Shown piece after piece: positions 47,303 through 59,500 of a DNA stretch of 64,000 nucleotides (the first letter of the stretch is position 1; each line of letters starts with the position of its first letter). The DNA comes from Panagrolaimus kolymaensis. Lineage: Eukaryota > Nematoda > Chromadorea > Rhabditida > Panagrolaimidae. Position numbers and translations under genes: made by a program. The stretch lies in contig JAJQJQ010000026.1 in assembly GCA_028622995.1 (NCBI GenBank), positions 2,914,001 to 2,978,000 on the forward strand. Reading direction: 5' to 3'. The notes under the pieces were generated by a model. That model did not search any database. It saw nothing but the letters and a program-made list of their open reading frames with translations, and was not told the origin of the DNA.

Positions 47303-48174
47303 ATTTTTTAAACAGCCATCTTTACCTCCTATTTCGTGAATTCCCACTTCCAATAATATCTTTTTTAAATATTTATTTGACAATAAAAATAATAATAAAA
47401 GCCCAAAAATAAATTTTTACCCATTTATGACTTTTTTTCTTCATTATTAGTTGCGTAAATTGTTTTTATGAATGTCATGTCACTGCTTTTAAAATATACA
47501 TAAGTATAAGCATTAAACTTCCTCCTTCTTCAAAGGAAGCAGTGCACATTTGTTCTTTGCCATTTTTTCATAAACCTAAATTTTTCTACAGAGTTTAAAT
47601 AAAGGTTGTTCATAACCGTGTTTATTCATAGCCAAACGAGAGAGAAATAATGTTAACAAGTATAAAGGCGACAAGTTACTTATATCTATCTTTCATTGCG
47701 ACAAAAAAAATATGAATGTAAAAAAATGAGGTGGTTGTAAATGCATTTTTGACTCTTTTTTTTTTGTTGCCTTTGCTTTCATCTTTTTTGCTTTTGCGGT
47801 TAAATTATTATTTTTTCTTTTTTTTTAAACATGCGTGCTTTTACATTTGTTATTATCATCAATTTGTAAAGTATCAAATATTGACATGTCTCAAAAAAAT
47901 GATGAAAAGTAAAAGATAAAAAGTTTTACGAGTTTTTTTTAAATGTGAATGAAAACGTTAAAAAAATGTTTTACTATTAATGCATTTCGTTGCAATCGAC
48001 TTAAAAGTATAAAAGTAAATTTATATTTTTGCATGTTTTTTTTTGCAGAAATACAATTTTACGATTAGGAAGATTATTATTTTTACAGTTTATGAATTAC
48101 CTTCCTTTAAGGCATTGACGTGTCTTTGTTGCTTTTAATTAAAGTTATCTTATTTTTATTTTATAAATTTGAAA
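47303..48174. other. intergenic, nothing recognised
   Basis: About 870 bp upstream of the ELMO-domain gene, presumably with its promoter. AT-rich, no supported feature. Confidence 0.4.
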
Positions 48175-49368
48175 ATGGCGAGATCATGTTCGGAATATGG
48201 GAATGATGTTGTAAGTTTAGTTTTAAAAATAACTGGGACAAACTAAGCAAATTTTTAGATTGACCTAACACAAGTGCGATTTAGTAGTATAGTTCCAGAT
48301 GCTCCAAATTCTCGAGCTTCTTCGTTTTATGATGATTCTGATACTAATGTCGCTGCTTGCAGTTTTCAAAGCATTTGGTCGCGCTTAGCTACCCAGAATC
48401 TTGCTGCTGAAAAAGTAAATAACTAACTTTCTTCTTGGATTTTCCCTTAATTTTATGCCATATTTTAGTCTCGAGCAGCTGAAATCATTCAGCGATCTGA
48501 AGAAGCAGTAGTTTCTCGATCATCTGGAAAATTTTCTTACTGTTTTTGTTGCCCACGGAATACACCCGTCACAATTCGATCGGGCCAATTAGTGGATGAA
48601 AGATTTTTAATTGTTGCTTTAAGTAAAGGTAAATATTTTTTAACTTTATTTTTGTCTTAAAAAAGCTACTTACTTTAGTGCCATATTCTGATACCAATCC
48701 ACTCCATTGGGAATTATTATGTTCTTTTTATAAACATGTTATGGATACTAATCGAAAACCTGTTCCAAGATATGGTAGTCATTGGGAAAACGTTGGTTTC
48801 CAGGGTGAAGATCCAGCTAATGATTTAAGAGGTGTTGGAATTCTTGGTTTATGTCAATTACTATTCTTAGTTTCAAATGGATTATCTCCTCAACTTGCAA
48901 CTCAATTATTTGAATTATCTCTTGATAAAGTTCATGTTTGTTTTCACCCTAAAAATAAACTCTGAAACTCGGCATTTCAGAATTTTCCTTTAGCCGTGGT
49001 TGGCTTAAATTTTACTCAATTTATTTTGGAACGCGTTAAGCAAGGAAAGTTAAATCGGTAAGCAATAAATTTTGTACTTTTAAAAAATTCCACAAAAGTG
49101 ATTATTATAAAAAAGCTTTTTTTCCAGACTAGCCATTAAAGAAAATAGTTATGTCAGTGTGATAAATGGCATATATCGTGGATGCTTTATTACTTTTTAT
49201 AAATTGTGGAAAAGTCGAAATTGCACTATATTGGATTTTGAAAATATTTCCAATGGTAAAAAATTTTTCTTTCTCTAAAAAATATAGAAGACAAAAATTC
49301 CAGAAATCAAAACAATGATAAAACAAAACCCCAAATACTTATTGAATATGGCCGTCCTTCGTCAATAA
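48175..49368 (+). CDS. ELMO-domain protein (ELMOD family)
   Basis: Seven exons (48175-48210, 48259-48414, 48469-48628, 48679-48935, 48981-49057, 49128-49255, 49304-49368) encode 292 residues. The ELMO domain covers about 118-270. Its core reads HWENVGFQGEDPANDLRGVG followed by ILGLCQLLFL. Short ELMOD proteins act as GTPase-activating proteins for Arf/Arl small GTPases. Their catalytic Arg lies in the WxxxGFQGxxPxxDxRxxG-type motif, and an Arg is present here. The N-terminal 115 residues include a Cys pair (YCFCCPRN) and are otherwise unfamiliar. The layout is nearest to ELMOD3 in my view, but I cannot assign the subfamily firmly. The gene is tail to tail with the S9 peptidase. Confidence 0.86.
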
Positions 49369-49932
49369 ATTGCCTCAAATTTTTTAAATATAATCAATAA
49401 TAAATTTTTAAGTTTTTTCTTTAATATCAAAAAATAGTTAGAAAATAAAAAATAAACTAAAAAGCTAACAATTTAAAAAAGAGGATTTGCATAAATTTCT
49501 ATAACATTTTTTTTAAAGCGTCATTGGAAAGAGAATCTCTTACAAAGCCAAATGTCATTGAAATATTTCTTGTTAAAGTTATTGTTCGAATTGATTAAAA
49601 ATGTTGTTTATAAATTGTTAAAATTAGCCAATAAAAAACTTTATTTTTCTTTTTTTAATAACAAAAAATGAGTAAAAAATAAATAAATAGAAAGTATGAA
49701 AGAAAAGAAAGTGAAAGAAAGACGTTTGCAGCGGTTCAAGCCAACCACCATTACACGCAAACGGTTTTTAACGACACATGTCGAAAAAGGCAAAAATTGC
49801 TTGATACATGTTTGTAATTTTTTTGTAAACAGTCTTTGCTAACTGCTTCTACATATAAAATAATAATACTTTACCTTCGTAGAATTAACAAAGGCTGTGA
49901 TTGATAAAACACATATTTACAAAAAAAAGTAA
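49369..49932. other. tail-to-tail spacer
   Basis: About 560 bp between convergent genes. It holds both 3' UTRs, and no other feature is seen. Confidence 0.4.
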
Positions 49933-52250
49933 TTAAAGCCGAATTGAGAAAGACGAAAACATTTTATCACCAACAAATGAGGCATCATCCCGAAGAATTT
50001 GAGAAGATTCGGGAGATTTATAATATGTCGATGATCTTCGATAGAATGAAGAACGACTCAAAGTTTTAATTCGAGGTTCTTCAGGCTTTTCAGCATCAGC
50101 CATCACAATTGCGCTTGAATTATATTGTCCAAGTTTGAAGGGTTCTAATTCGCCTTTAAGGCATTTATGAAGAAATTCTTCAACGAAACCAGTCATGGCA
50201 AGATTATTTTCAGGTTTTCTCATTCCATGTCCTTCATCAGGGTAAAGGATATAAGTAACAGGAATACTGTTATTTTTAAGGGCATCAACAAATTGATCTA
50301 AAAATTCGAAAATAATTTAAATAATTATTAAAATATGACAAACCTGCTTCAGCTTGTTTAACTCGAGGATCATTAGCACCTTGAATAATAATTAAAGGTT
50401 TTTTGACTCGATCAGCAAAGAATACAGGCGAACGACTTTTAAGTGATTCTCTTCCTTCTTCAGTTTTAATATCAGCACCAAGCATGGAAGTCATATCTTT
50501 GTAAAAGCCAGCCCAATATGGTGGAATGGTTTCAAGAAGAGTGATGAGATTTGAAGGTCCAACAATATCAACACCGCAAGCAAAAACATCTGGAGTAAAG
50601 GTAAGTCCAACGAGAGTTGCATAACCGCCATAACTGCCACCCATAATTGCAACTCTATTTTTATCAGCAATACCTTTGCCAATGGCAAAATTAACTGCGT
50701 CTAAGATATCGTGATGCATTTTACGACCCCATTCTCCATTTCCAGAATTAGTAAGTTTTTTGCCAAATCCAACACTTCCACGGAAATTAACTTGAAGAAC
50801 GCCATATCCTCGATTGGTGAGCCAAGCATTGGTGGACGAATAACCAAAAACATCTCGAGCTTTTGGGCCACCGTGAACAAAAACAATTAAAGGTTGAGGT
50901 TCCACTGGAAGGATTCCAAGTTTGGCAAGTTCGACATCCGTTCCATTAACTTGTGAAGGAGTCAACAAAGCTGCTTGAGGAGGCAAGCTAAGATAAGCTT
51001 GAAGTTGAAGACCATCTCGAGCTTGGAAAGAGAATCCATTCATTTTATTAAGTTTTTGTCCAACAAGTTCTGGGCGAGTTGTGAAAAGATATTCAGCTTT
51101 CTTTTGCCATCTTCGATAAAGATAATATTCATATGGTCTATCATCTGAGACATAAGTGACAAGCCAAGTATGAAAATCTAAGCTAATACTTTCAATTTCT
51201 GGGGTTGCAGTTGGGCGAAGATTTACAAGATATTGCATATCATCCAAAATAGAATTATTTGCAACAAAAATTTCGGGTTTATGATAAATTTCAGTAAGAG
51301 CCAAAACATTTCGATCTGTTGGATGGAAAAGAACTGTGCCAATTTGAGATTTTACAGCAGAGTATAAAATTTCATTAGCTTCTGGATGACCAAAATCATG
51401 AATAACAAGTTGTCCGAGATCTGTTCCAGCTCCCCATTGCCAATAAATTCGTTTATTATCAGCACTAAATGCAATTGGAATTGTAAGTGGTCGATCTTCA
51501 GGTGACACTTTTAAATATTGTACCCACATGTCTTTATCAGACGTGAGTTTTTTTGAATTTGCTTTTGAAGAGGGTCGAAGATAGATTAAAGAGCCGTCAT
51601 CAGCTTCTTCAGCTACAAGCCTTATTTCAAGATTATTGTCAACAATGATTTGAGGTGGGAAACGTTTATTGTGAAAAATGCGTGTCATTTCATTTGTGTA
51701 AAGATCAAGTTCATATACATTGTGGTAGGCTGGATTTTCATCATTAAGCCCAATCAAAACATGCCGATCGAGGAGGTTATTTGCTATTACAGCGGCTTTA
51801 ACTCCAGGTCTATCACTAATTATATGAGCTTCATTTTGGGGTGAAGGCTAAAAATAAAAATATTCATTTTTTTAACTTCCCTCTTTTTTCAAATTTTTAA
51901 TCCCTTACATTTGTGATATTTAATTTATAAAGCTTATAATTTTCGTCACCATCCAAATCTTGATAATATAACATTACGTTAGGTACTCCAGTCCATTGAA
52001 ATCCATTGATATGTCTTTTGTTATCAAAGGTCACGACTTTAGTATGTTGGCATGTGACGCATTTAGTATAAATATTACTAATACCCTTTTCGTTTGGTGC
52101 TAAATATGCTATAACACTTCCATCTGGACTCAATGAAACGGAAGAATATTTAGGATCAGAAAATAATTGGTCGCGGGGAATTATTTGAGCATCTAAAGAA
52201 TAAAATGCAAGGAATAAAGCGACGGCAATCAGAGAATACCGTAGCATCAT
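49933..52250 (-). CDS. secreted S9-family serine peptidase (dipeptidyl/acylaminoacyl peptidase type)
   Basis: Three exons (52250-51909, 51847-50344, 50297-49933) give 736 residues. A signal peptide ends near LDAQ (about 22). A beta-propeller-like N-terminal half follows (SVSLSPDGSVIAYL and similar repeats). The C-terminal alpha/beta hydrolase has oxyanion segment FVHGGP, nucleophile S519 in GGSYGGYA, Asp607 in GANDPRV and His639 in DEGHGM, so the triad is complete. A Ser/Arg-rich tail of about 60 residues follows the catalytic domain. The closest match I know is the nematode DPF-5 type, an S9C-like peptidase. It would cleave short peptides in the secretory route or gut lumen. A TTTTAG site ends four bases before the ATG. 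Confidence 0.9.
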
Positions 52251-53119
52251 GCTTCTAAAAAATAAGAAAAATAAATTAAAATGTTAAAAATCAAATTTAA
52301 AAAACATTTAAATAAAAATGTTTTTACAAAACTGGAAAAAATAAATGTTGTGGCCTAAAACCAAAAATGATTCTGGTCCAAAAATGATTCAAAACACGAT
52401 TATTCACGGATTTTTATAAAGGGAGCACAATGGAGCAATGAAATGAAGATGAAACAGAGAGAGAGAATTGGCTGACTCAACAAGGTATTGTTCAATTTTA
52501 AAAAAGTATTGAAAAAAAAGATTTTGGTAAAAAAAAATATGAAAAAAAAATATATTACGCCAAGTGTTGCGCAGGGTAACTAACTAAGCACGCCAATAGT
52601 GACCGTTAAGATATTCAAGAGGGTATGCTTTTTTTATACGAAAAAAGAAAAACAATCCTTAAAAATAAAAAATTAAATAAAAGAATAAAGAAAGTAGAGA
52701 AGGACCATTCATATATTTTCTTTTTACCTTTTTAGTGGTTTTCTCACTTTTTTATAATTTAACGCACGACGACTAAAAGATCTTTGCTTTCTCTTTTTCT
52801 CTTAGCTTTAGCTTCTTCACCATTCTTCGACCGATCAACAGCTAACTCTTTTTGTCGATTTCGATTCGACGTTTATATTTTTTTTGATCAGATGAAAAAT
52901 AGTTCTCGGATTGGGGCGTGTCTCTGGATTTCTTTTAAGCTTAGTATTGTACTTTATTGTGTGAGGAAGTATGTAAGTACGCGGTGGTGGAGGTGATGGA
53001 CACAATAAAAAACTCTAAAAATAATAAAAAAATATATCACCGCCGAATTTTTGGGTCTCGTGAAAATCTTGCCTTTTATGTTCTATTTTTTTTTTTTGCA
53101 AGATTTTTTCCATTTATGA
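52251..53119. other. upstream region of the S9 peptidase
   Basis: About 870 bp of AT-rich DNA between the peptidase start and miniature element B. It likely includes the peptidase promoter. An acceptor-like TTTTAG lies at 52255-52260 (minus strand). No further gene. Confidence 0.4.
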
Positions 53120-53127
53120 ATTGAAAT
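53120..53127 (+). repeat. target site duplication, left copy (miniature element B)
   Basis: ATTGAAAT, repeated exactly at 53530-53537. Confidence 0.9.
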
Positions 53128-53529
53128 TAGGGTTGCACGATTTTTATTAGCCGGCTAATTAGCCGGTTAATTTACCAGCTAATTAGCTGGCTATTAGCCG
53201 GAGGCCAAATTAGCCGGCTAATTAAAGAAAGTTTGACTATAGAGGAGACCCTTTGTTACTCTTTTCAAAAATTTCCAAAAAAAAATTGAGACATGGCAAA
53301 TCAAGTTAAAATGCTTATTTCCCCCATTTTAATGCTAAATTCCTCTAAAATCCATCATTTTTCGTCAAATAATGGTGTTTACCTTAAAAAACAGTCTTTT
53401 CGTAACATTACGTAAACTTTTGTAGGTTTTCGTAGTAGCGGCTAATTAGCTTGCCTACCTGCTAATTTACCGGCTAATTAACCGGCTAATTAGCCGCATT
53501 TTCATTAGCCGGCTAATCGTGCAACCCTA
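53128..53529. mobile_element. non-autonomous hAT-like miniature element B (402 bp)
   Basis: Inverted ends TAGGGTTGCACGATT match over 15 bases, and the 8-bp target duplication is perfect. Inside each end lie runs of the palindromic motif TTAGCCGGCTAA and relatives (ATTAGCTGGC, TTAACCGGCTAA). These form local hairpins and pair across the element. The central 200 bp is unique AT-rich DNA without a gene. The TAGGG terminus and duplication length fit hAT mobilisation. The ends share TAGGG and a following TG with the complete element at 42217, but differ further in. Confidence 0.9.
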
Positions 53530-53537
53530 ATTGAAAT
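53530..53537 (+). repeat. target site duplication, right copy (miniature element B)
   Basis: ATTGAAAT, identical to 53120-53127. Confidence 0.9.
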
Positions 53538-55791
53538 GTATCTTTTTTTTTGCAATAAAAACGTTGGAGTCAAAATACATAATCTCATTGAACCCTAAGG
53601 GTCTGCTGAGTGTCAATGTTTTGTTTGCTTATAATTGTTTGGAATGGTCAAAAAAAGATAAAAGAAAATGTGAGGTGGTGAAAAACTCACTCACTTACAA
53701 ATAAATAAATAAAAAAATTTCTTTCTTTTCTATTATTGACTTTGAAACTACGAAGAGAGCATTTCGTGAGATCACATAAATAAAAAAGTTCCAAGTTTTA
53801 ACAAAAACTATTGAAAAAAAAGAAGCAAAACAATGTCTTTGATTTTTTTGCTTCTTTTGCTCTTATTTTTTTTTTACTTCACTTCAAAAGGATAAGCTTC
53901 TCGACACGTCGTCGTGGTCACCTTCTCTTATTTAGCACCATTTTTATGGATTTTGAGAATGAATTTATTTTTTTAAGCATGCGGACCACAAACAACAAAA
54001 TAAAACAGCACAAACAATTGACAGCTTAACTTTACAACTTTTTTAATATTATTAAGTTAAATAAAACAAACGTGCAATATCTCGTTGCGCAAAGATTAGA
54101 TTAATATGTATTTGATTAAAAAATAAAGTAAATATAACAACAGTTTTTTTGTTAATAAAAGGAAGACAAAAAAAAAGTTCAAGTTGTAAAAGGTACGAAA
54201 AGGTACATCAAGCTCAACACTTTTTTTTATAAAGTTAAGTATAAAATCTAACGGAACACTTACAAATATAGATTTATAAAGTAGCGGAACAAATACAATA
54301 AAACAAATTTTCTTTAAACTTTGCAACAAAAAAAAGAAAAAACGAGGATTTTTAAAATTCGATAAAAGAATAAATTCTCAGATAAAAACTTTATGTTAAA
54401 ATATTCAATATATTTCAAGCATTTTGAAAATGCAATTGTTTTTTATGGTCTTTCTTTTGAGTCATGAGGCTGCTTCCGGAGGTGGACAAAGATGTTTGGT
54501 GCTGAAAGAGCAAAAGTTATGCTTTAAAAAATAAAGAAAAACAACAAGCATGTCGAAAGAAAATGTGCCAAAATTTGGATAAAAATGTAAAAAAAACTTA
54601 CAAAATTTTCAACTTAAATAGTTAAAAGTGAAACTTATTAAATTTTTAAATGTAAATTTAAAAATTCGAATGAATGTTAGTACGAAATTATGTGATCGTG
54701 TTTTCAACTTTTTGCTTCAAGAAAGTTGTGCTTAATGTACTTCTGGAAGTTATAGCTAAGTTCACTATAACCTTTACCAAAGTTTACAACAAAAGTTCAA
54801 CTTCTTCCGTCATTTTTAAAAAAAAATGTTAAATAAATTTAAAAATAGTGTCGGTTAGTGCTGCTCCCACTTATAATAATAAAATTTTATAACAAAAAAA
54901 AAGTGTTGGATAAACATAAATACGTAAGTGCACTTTTTTGTTACAATTACCTGAAAAGTCAACAAATAGTTTGATGAGATAAGTATGCGTGTTAACAAAA
55001 AAAAGTTCAACGTCAAAGATTTTCAAAAATCATCCGACTTCTTTTTTTATTTGCTTTTTGAAAAGAAAAAAAGAAAGAAATATGCCAAATTTTTAACTTT
55101 AGTTTTATCCGTTGTAAAATGGCTACGGGAATTAAAAATTTTTATTTCCAAAAGTAAACAAGTAAAAAATTAATAATTAGCAAAATATGGATCACATTTT
55201 TATAAAATTTGCATATCACTGATTGCTATTTTAGGCTCTTATTGCTCATCTTCTGAAAATTTTTATGGCCATACATATTAATGCATTTTTTCTACAAAAA
55301 TGTTTCACCAATTCCGAACCTGCAACTTTCTTTACTTTTTCTTCAAAACTGACAATGCCATTTGAAATCTGACGTGAATGTACATATTATGTGAATTTTA
55401 TAAAACTATGTCTTCGATGACGACTTTTTTATCCTTAAGCTTTTTATGTCTTTTTTTTTCTATTATTCAAGAATAATATTCAGAGGATGTGAAGTAGCAT
55501 CTATTTTGTGTTGTGTTAATGCATTTGACTTTCCTTTCTTTTATTTTATTTCTCTTCTTCATTCCATTCGTTTTCTTGGAATTTTAATTATGTAATTTTT
55601 TTAGTTTATTTGCAAAGGTGACAACTACTCCGGCTGCCGACATCTGCATTCGGCACTTTTTTTTAGTTAGCTGTCAATTTTTTTTAGGGATTTAAGGAAA
55701 GATAAATCATTGCAATTTTTTTAAAATTTCCTTTTTTCTCTTAAAAAACGTTTTTTCCACCAATAATAAATATTTATTTTTTAGGACAAAG
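53538..55791. other. gene-poor AT-rich stretch
   Basis: About 2.2 kb leading to the small secreted-peptide gene. Only low-complexity frames are seen. A TTTTTTAG acceptor-like site ends at 55784, seven bases before the next ATG. Confidence 0.45.
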
Positions 55792-56058
55792 ATGCAATCA
55801 TCCAAAATTGCTGTATTATCTTTTATACTCGTACTTGCTGCACTCATAGCCCCATTAGATGCATTCTTCACATATAATTTTCATCAACCTGTAAACCTCC
55901 ATCATAAACTTAAACCCGTTGCTCGTTCATTTATTCGCCATGAACCAGCAGTTGGATCCAATGGCATTACTCCTCCCGAAATGAAACGTTTACCTTATAG
56001 CTATTTTCAAGATCTTGAAAATAATCGAAAGAATGATTATTTTTGGAATAATGCTTAA
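55792..56058 (+). CDS. small secreted protein, possible peptide precursor (88 residues)
   Basis: Single-exon frame of 88 residues. A strong signal peptide (MQSSKIAVLSFILVLAALIA...) is cut near LDA (about residue 24). The mature part is short, without cysteines, and rich in His, Asn and aromatic residues. Two dibasic sites, KR and RK, bracket the 12-residue segment LPYSYFQDLENN; a tail KNDYFWNNA follows. This layout fits a neuropeptide-like precursor, but no known family motif (such as RFamide or an amidation Gly) is present. A TTTTTTAG acceptor-like site just upstream of the ATG supports expression as a trans-spliced message. I do not recognise it. Confidence 0.68.
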   Translation: MQSSKIAVLSFILVLAALIAPLDAFFTYNFHQPVNLHHKLKPVARSFIRHEPAVGSNGITPPEMKRLPYSYFQDLENNRKNDYFWNNA

Positions 56059-56548
56059 TTTATACATTTGTGGCTTTTTGTATTTAATTTATAAAAAATA
56101 AAATAATAAACTGTTGTGATTAGTTATGGATTACAAAAAAGAAATAAATAAATTTAATGAAGAAGAAAAAAAACTCATAAATAAAAGCTCTCGAATTGAG
56201 TGAGTTAAAAAAAGCAGCTCATAAATGAAAAGAAAAAACTAAACTCTTGAATGGAAAAGAAATAATATCGTATGCTGGTCGTCCACTACTACTCGTGGTT
56301 CGGAAGAACAACAGCTGCAATTGGTTTTCTTCGTGGATACATTGCAGTGTGCTCACATACATATATTTTAGCGCCAATTGCATATGAAATAATACTTTTT
56401 TTGTTTCTTTTCACACCTGAAGTTTCATTTCGACAATTAATTTATTTAATTTTTCAGAAATTTATTGACATACTTTTTTCTTTCTTTTATGCATTTGTTT
56501 TTCCAAATCATGTCATATGGTTAGCTTTTATATTATATATATATTATT
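56059..56548. other. intergenic, nothing recognised
   Basis: About 490 bp between the small secreted-peptide gene and SETD1. AT-rich; the open frame at 56272-56562 has no recognisable domain. Confidence 0.4.
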
Positions 56549-59500
56549 ATGAAATCAATTGATAAGATGATGCATAGCCACCACCATAATTCTTCGGGTG
56601 GCAGCAATAGCCGACATCTGTCATCACAACATAATAATACTCCTGGAAGTAGTAAAGGTCTTCCACCACAGCATAGATCCGATTTGCAAAAAGTATTGGA
56701 TGCTGAACCAAGGGGAAATTTTAAAGTTGTTGGTGATGGTAAACGTTCGGGTTATCGAATAAATGGAATATGTAGCAAGCTTCCAAATGTTTGTTATTTT
56801 TAGTTTACAAAAATGTTTATAAAACATATAAATAATCTTTTTAGCTAACGGTTAAAGAACCATTAACAGATCCCAGGAGGTTTAATGCCAAACCAAATTT
56901 ATATCTTAGAATATTATCATTTAAAGTAAGTATAATTGTTTGTATTTATTTTATAATAATATACCAAATTATTTAAGGATCCTGATCCAGTGCAATATGC
57001 CGTTGTTTCTTTCACAAGCATTTATTCAAATGTAACTCAAGATACTCTATATAATGTTTGCACGTATGTTTCATTAAATTATATATTCAAAAGTTTTAAT
57101 TTGATTAATTTATAGAAAAATATTTAATAAAAATGCCAAAGAAATTGGAATTTACGCATATAGCTCAACAAATGTACATATGGCTTATATAGAATTTCCA
57201 AAAAAGCAAGATCTTATTTATTTTATGAATAAAGTTATTCCATTTTCAAATACTTTATATAATCCAACCGAAAAGCTCACTTCTGATGATCTCTGTAAGC
57301 CACTAAAATATTTTTAAAAGATAGTATTAAACCGATTTTTTTGTTTGCAGGTTTAAAAATTAATTATAAATATTATAAAAAAACGGGTGAATTCCTACCT
57401 CCTTCGTCACGTTTATTAAAAGTTGATCACCTTTATGAACGACATCGAAGAATAGATCCTCATGGCGATTATTGTATGCCAGGAGAATATTATGTTTACA
57501 TGGCTGAAGAAAAACAAAAACGTTTGTTAAATCATTCAGAAAAAAAAGAACGCGAAAATATTTCTTCTTCGTCTTCGCATCATCATCAGCATAAACAACG
57601 TTCTTCTGATAATAATACTTCAAATAATCATCACCAAAAAAGCTTTAAACAGCAGTCGACGACGATACCTCAAAAACCAAATATTAATAAACAATTTATT
57701 AGCTCTAGTCAACCGCCTCAATCCCAACCTATTATAATAAAGAAAGAACCAATAGAAAAAATTATAAAAACTATAAAAATTGAAGATATCCCAAAAGCTC
57801 CAGTGCCTCCACCTGAAATAAGAAATCTGAGCCGTAATGGAACACATTTTGAAGAAAAAGTTCAGGTGAATAATAATTTAAGTACAAATGGAATTAAAAA
57901 GGCTGAACCTCTACAATTACTTGGAGATGTAAGTTTTTCTAATTTAGAGAAAAAAAATTAAAGTTAGTTTTATTTAGCGTTATGAAAGTATAACCTCCGA
58001 TAGCGATGATTCCAATGATAGCGAGTATGAACGAAAACACAATCGAATAGCAGCGGAAAAAGTCCGCTTGAAGCAAGAATATCCATCTCCACATCAAATT
58101 GAAAAACCACCTTCTCTTAATTCTCAAAGAAAAGGAAGTAATGCCTCATCTGAAAATCCAATTTATCAAATGGATGTTGGTGAAAGGCTGAGAAGAATAA
58201 TTCAAAATGGACGATGCACACCTCCAGCAAAAGCTAAATCTAAACCAAAGCCGCCCAAATCTCCACCAAAAACTGAAAAACGTGTTCCAACAGAAACAAA
58301 AGTTCAACAAAAAACTCAAAATAATTATTATCCATCAACTTCTCAGCTGCCATATAATAATTCCTTTTATCATTATTCAAATCATCATTCAACTTTTGCA
58401 ACCACTCTTCCTCCTCCACCTCCTCCAATGATTTCACCAATTATTCCACCAGAAGGATTGTTATTTAATGAATTAATGAAATTGGCTAAAAATTCTATTA
58501 CTGAAAGAGTTAGAAAATCTTCTGCATCTAAATTTCAAGCTGAACTTTCTGCAACTGGTAGAACATCAGCCGCAGAATATTTGAGAGAGGTTAGAGTTAA
58601 AAATTATTTTATGCGAATTTATAATTTATATTTTTAGCAGCAAAAAGCCATGGTAATTAAAGAGAAAACTCCGCCATTAATTATTGCCAAAATGAAACTA
58701 TCTCCCGTTGCAATGAATAAACCTATGTCAAAGTTATCCGAAATTGGGCCAATTCCTAAATTTTCGACACATTCAAAAAAGAAAGCTTCATCTCCACGAC
58801 CACCTCGACCAGTGTCATCTTCATCTTCAGCGGCTACTGCTTCTACTTATTCATCACCTCGATCACCAATAAATATTATTAGCAGTGATAGTGAAGAATC
58901 AGATTCAGAAGAAGAAGAAGTTGCGAAACCAATAATTTTAAAGAAAAAAGAATCTTTTGAAACCCGCCAAAGTGTTCCAAAAAAGACAAATGGTTTTCAT
59001 AAAGAAGTCAAAGGATTGAAAGATGTTTCACCTAAAATTCCTGTGAGGCTGAAAGAAAAAGAATTGAAAAAATATGATTCACCAAAACCTCAAACGCTAA
59101 AGAATATTGAAGCTGTTAAACCAGTAGCAGGAGGAAAAGAAATTCGAGAAAAAAGTTCAGAAACAAGAAAGGTCTCATTGAAAGTTATTTCTGAATCTTC
59201 TTCCTCGTCATCATCATCGGTTGAATCTGAAAATTCCATAACTTCTCATTCATCTCATTCAACAATAGCCGGAGTTCCTAGGAAGTCACACGTTTTTGTG
59301 CCTAATTCTGATCAAGATTTATCAAGTTCCGATGAAGAAGAACCGCCGCCTAAAATTGATATTCGACGAAAATCAACTCCTTCATTTTCAACTGACAGCT
59401 CTGATTCGGAAGATGAAGAAGAATATGAACTCAAAGTGGAAGAAAAAGCTCCGAGTGTAGTTAAAGAAAAATTTGAAGAAAAGCAGGTTAATATTAAAAA

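Noticed and set aside
46827..47383. Phe/Lys/Pro-rich open frames
   Set aside because: They are translations of the CGGTTTTCGG repeat inside miniature element A.
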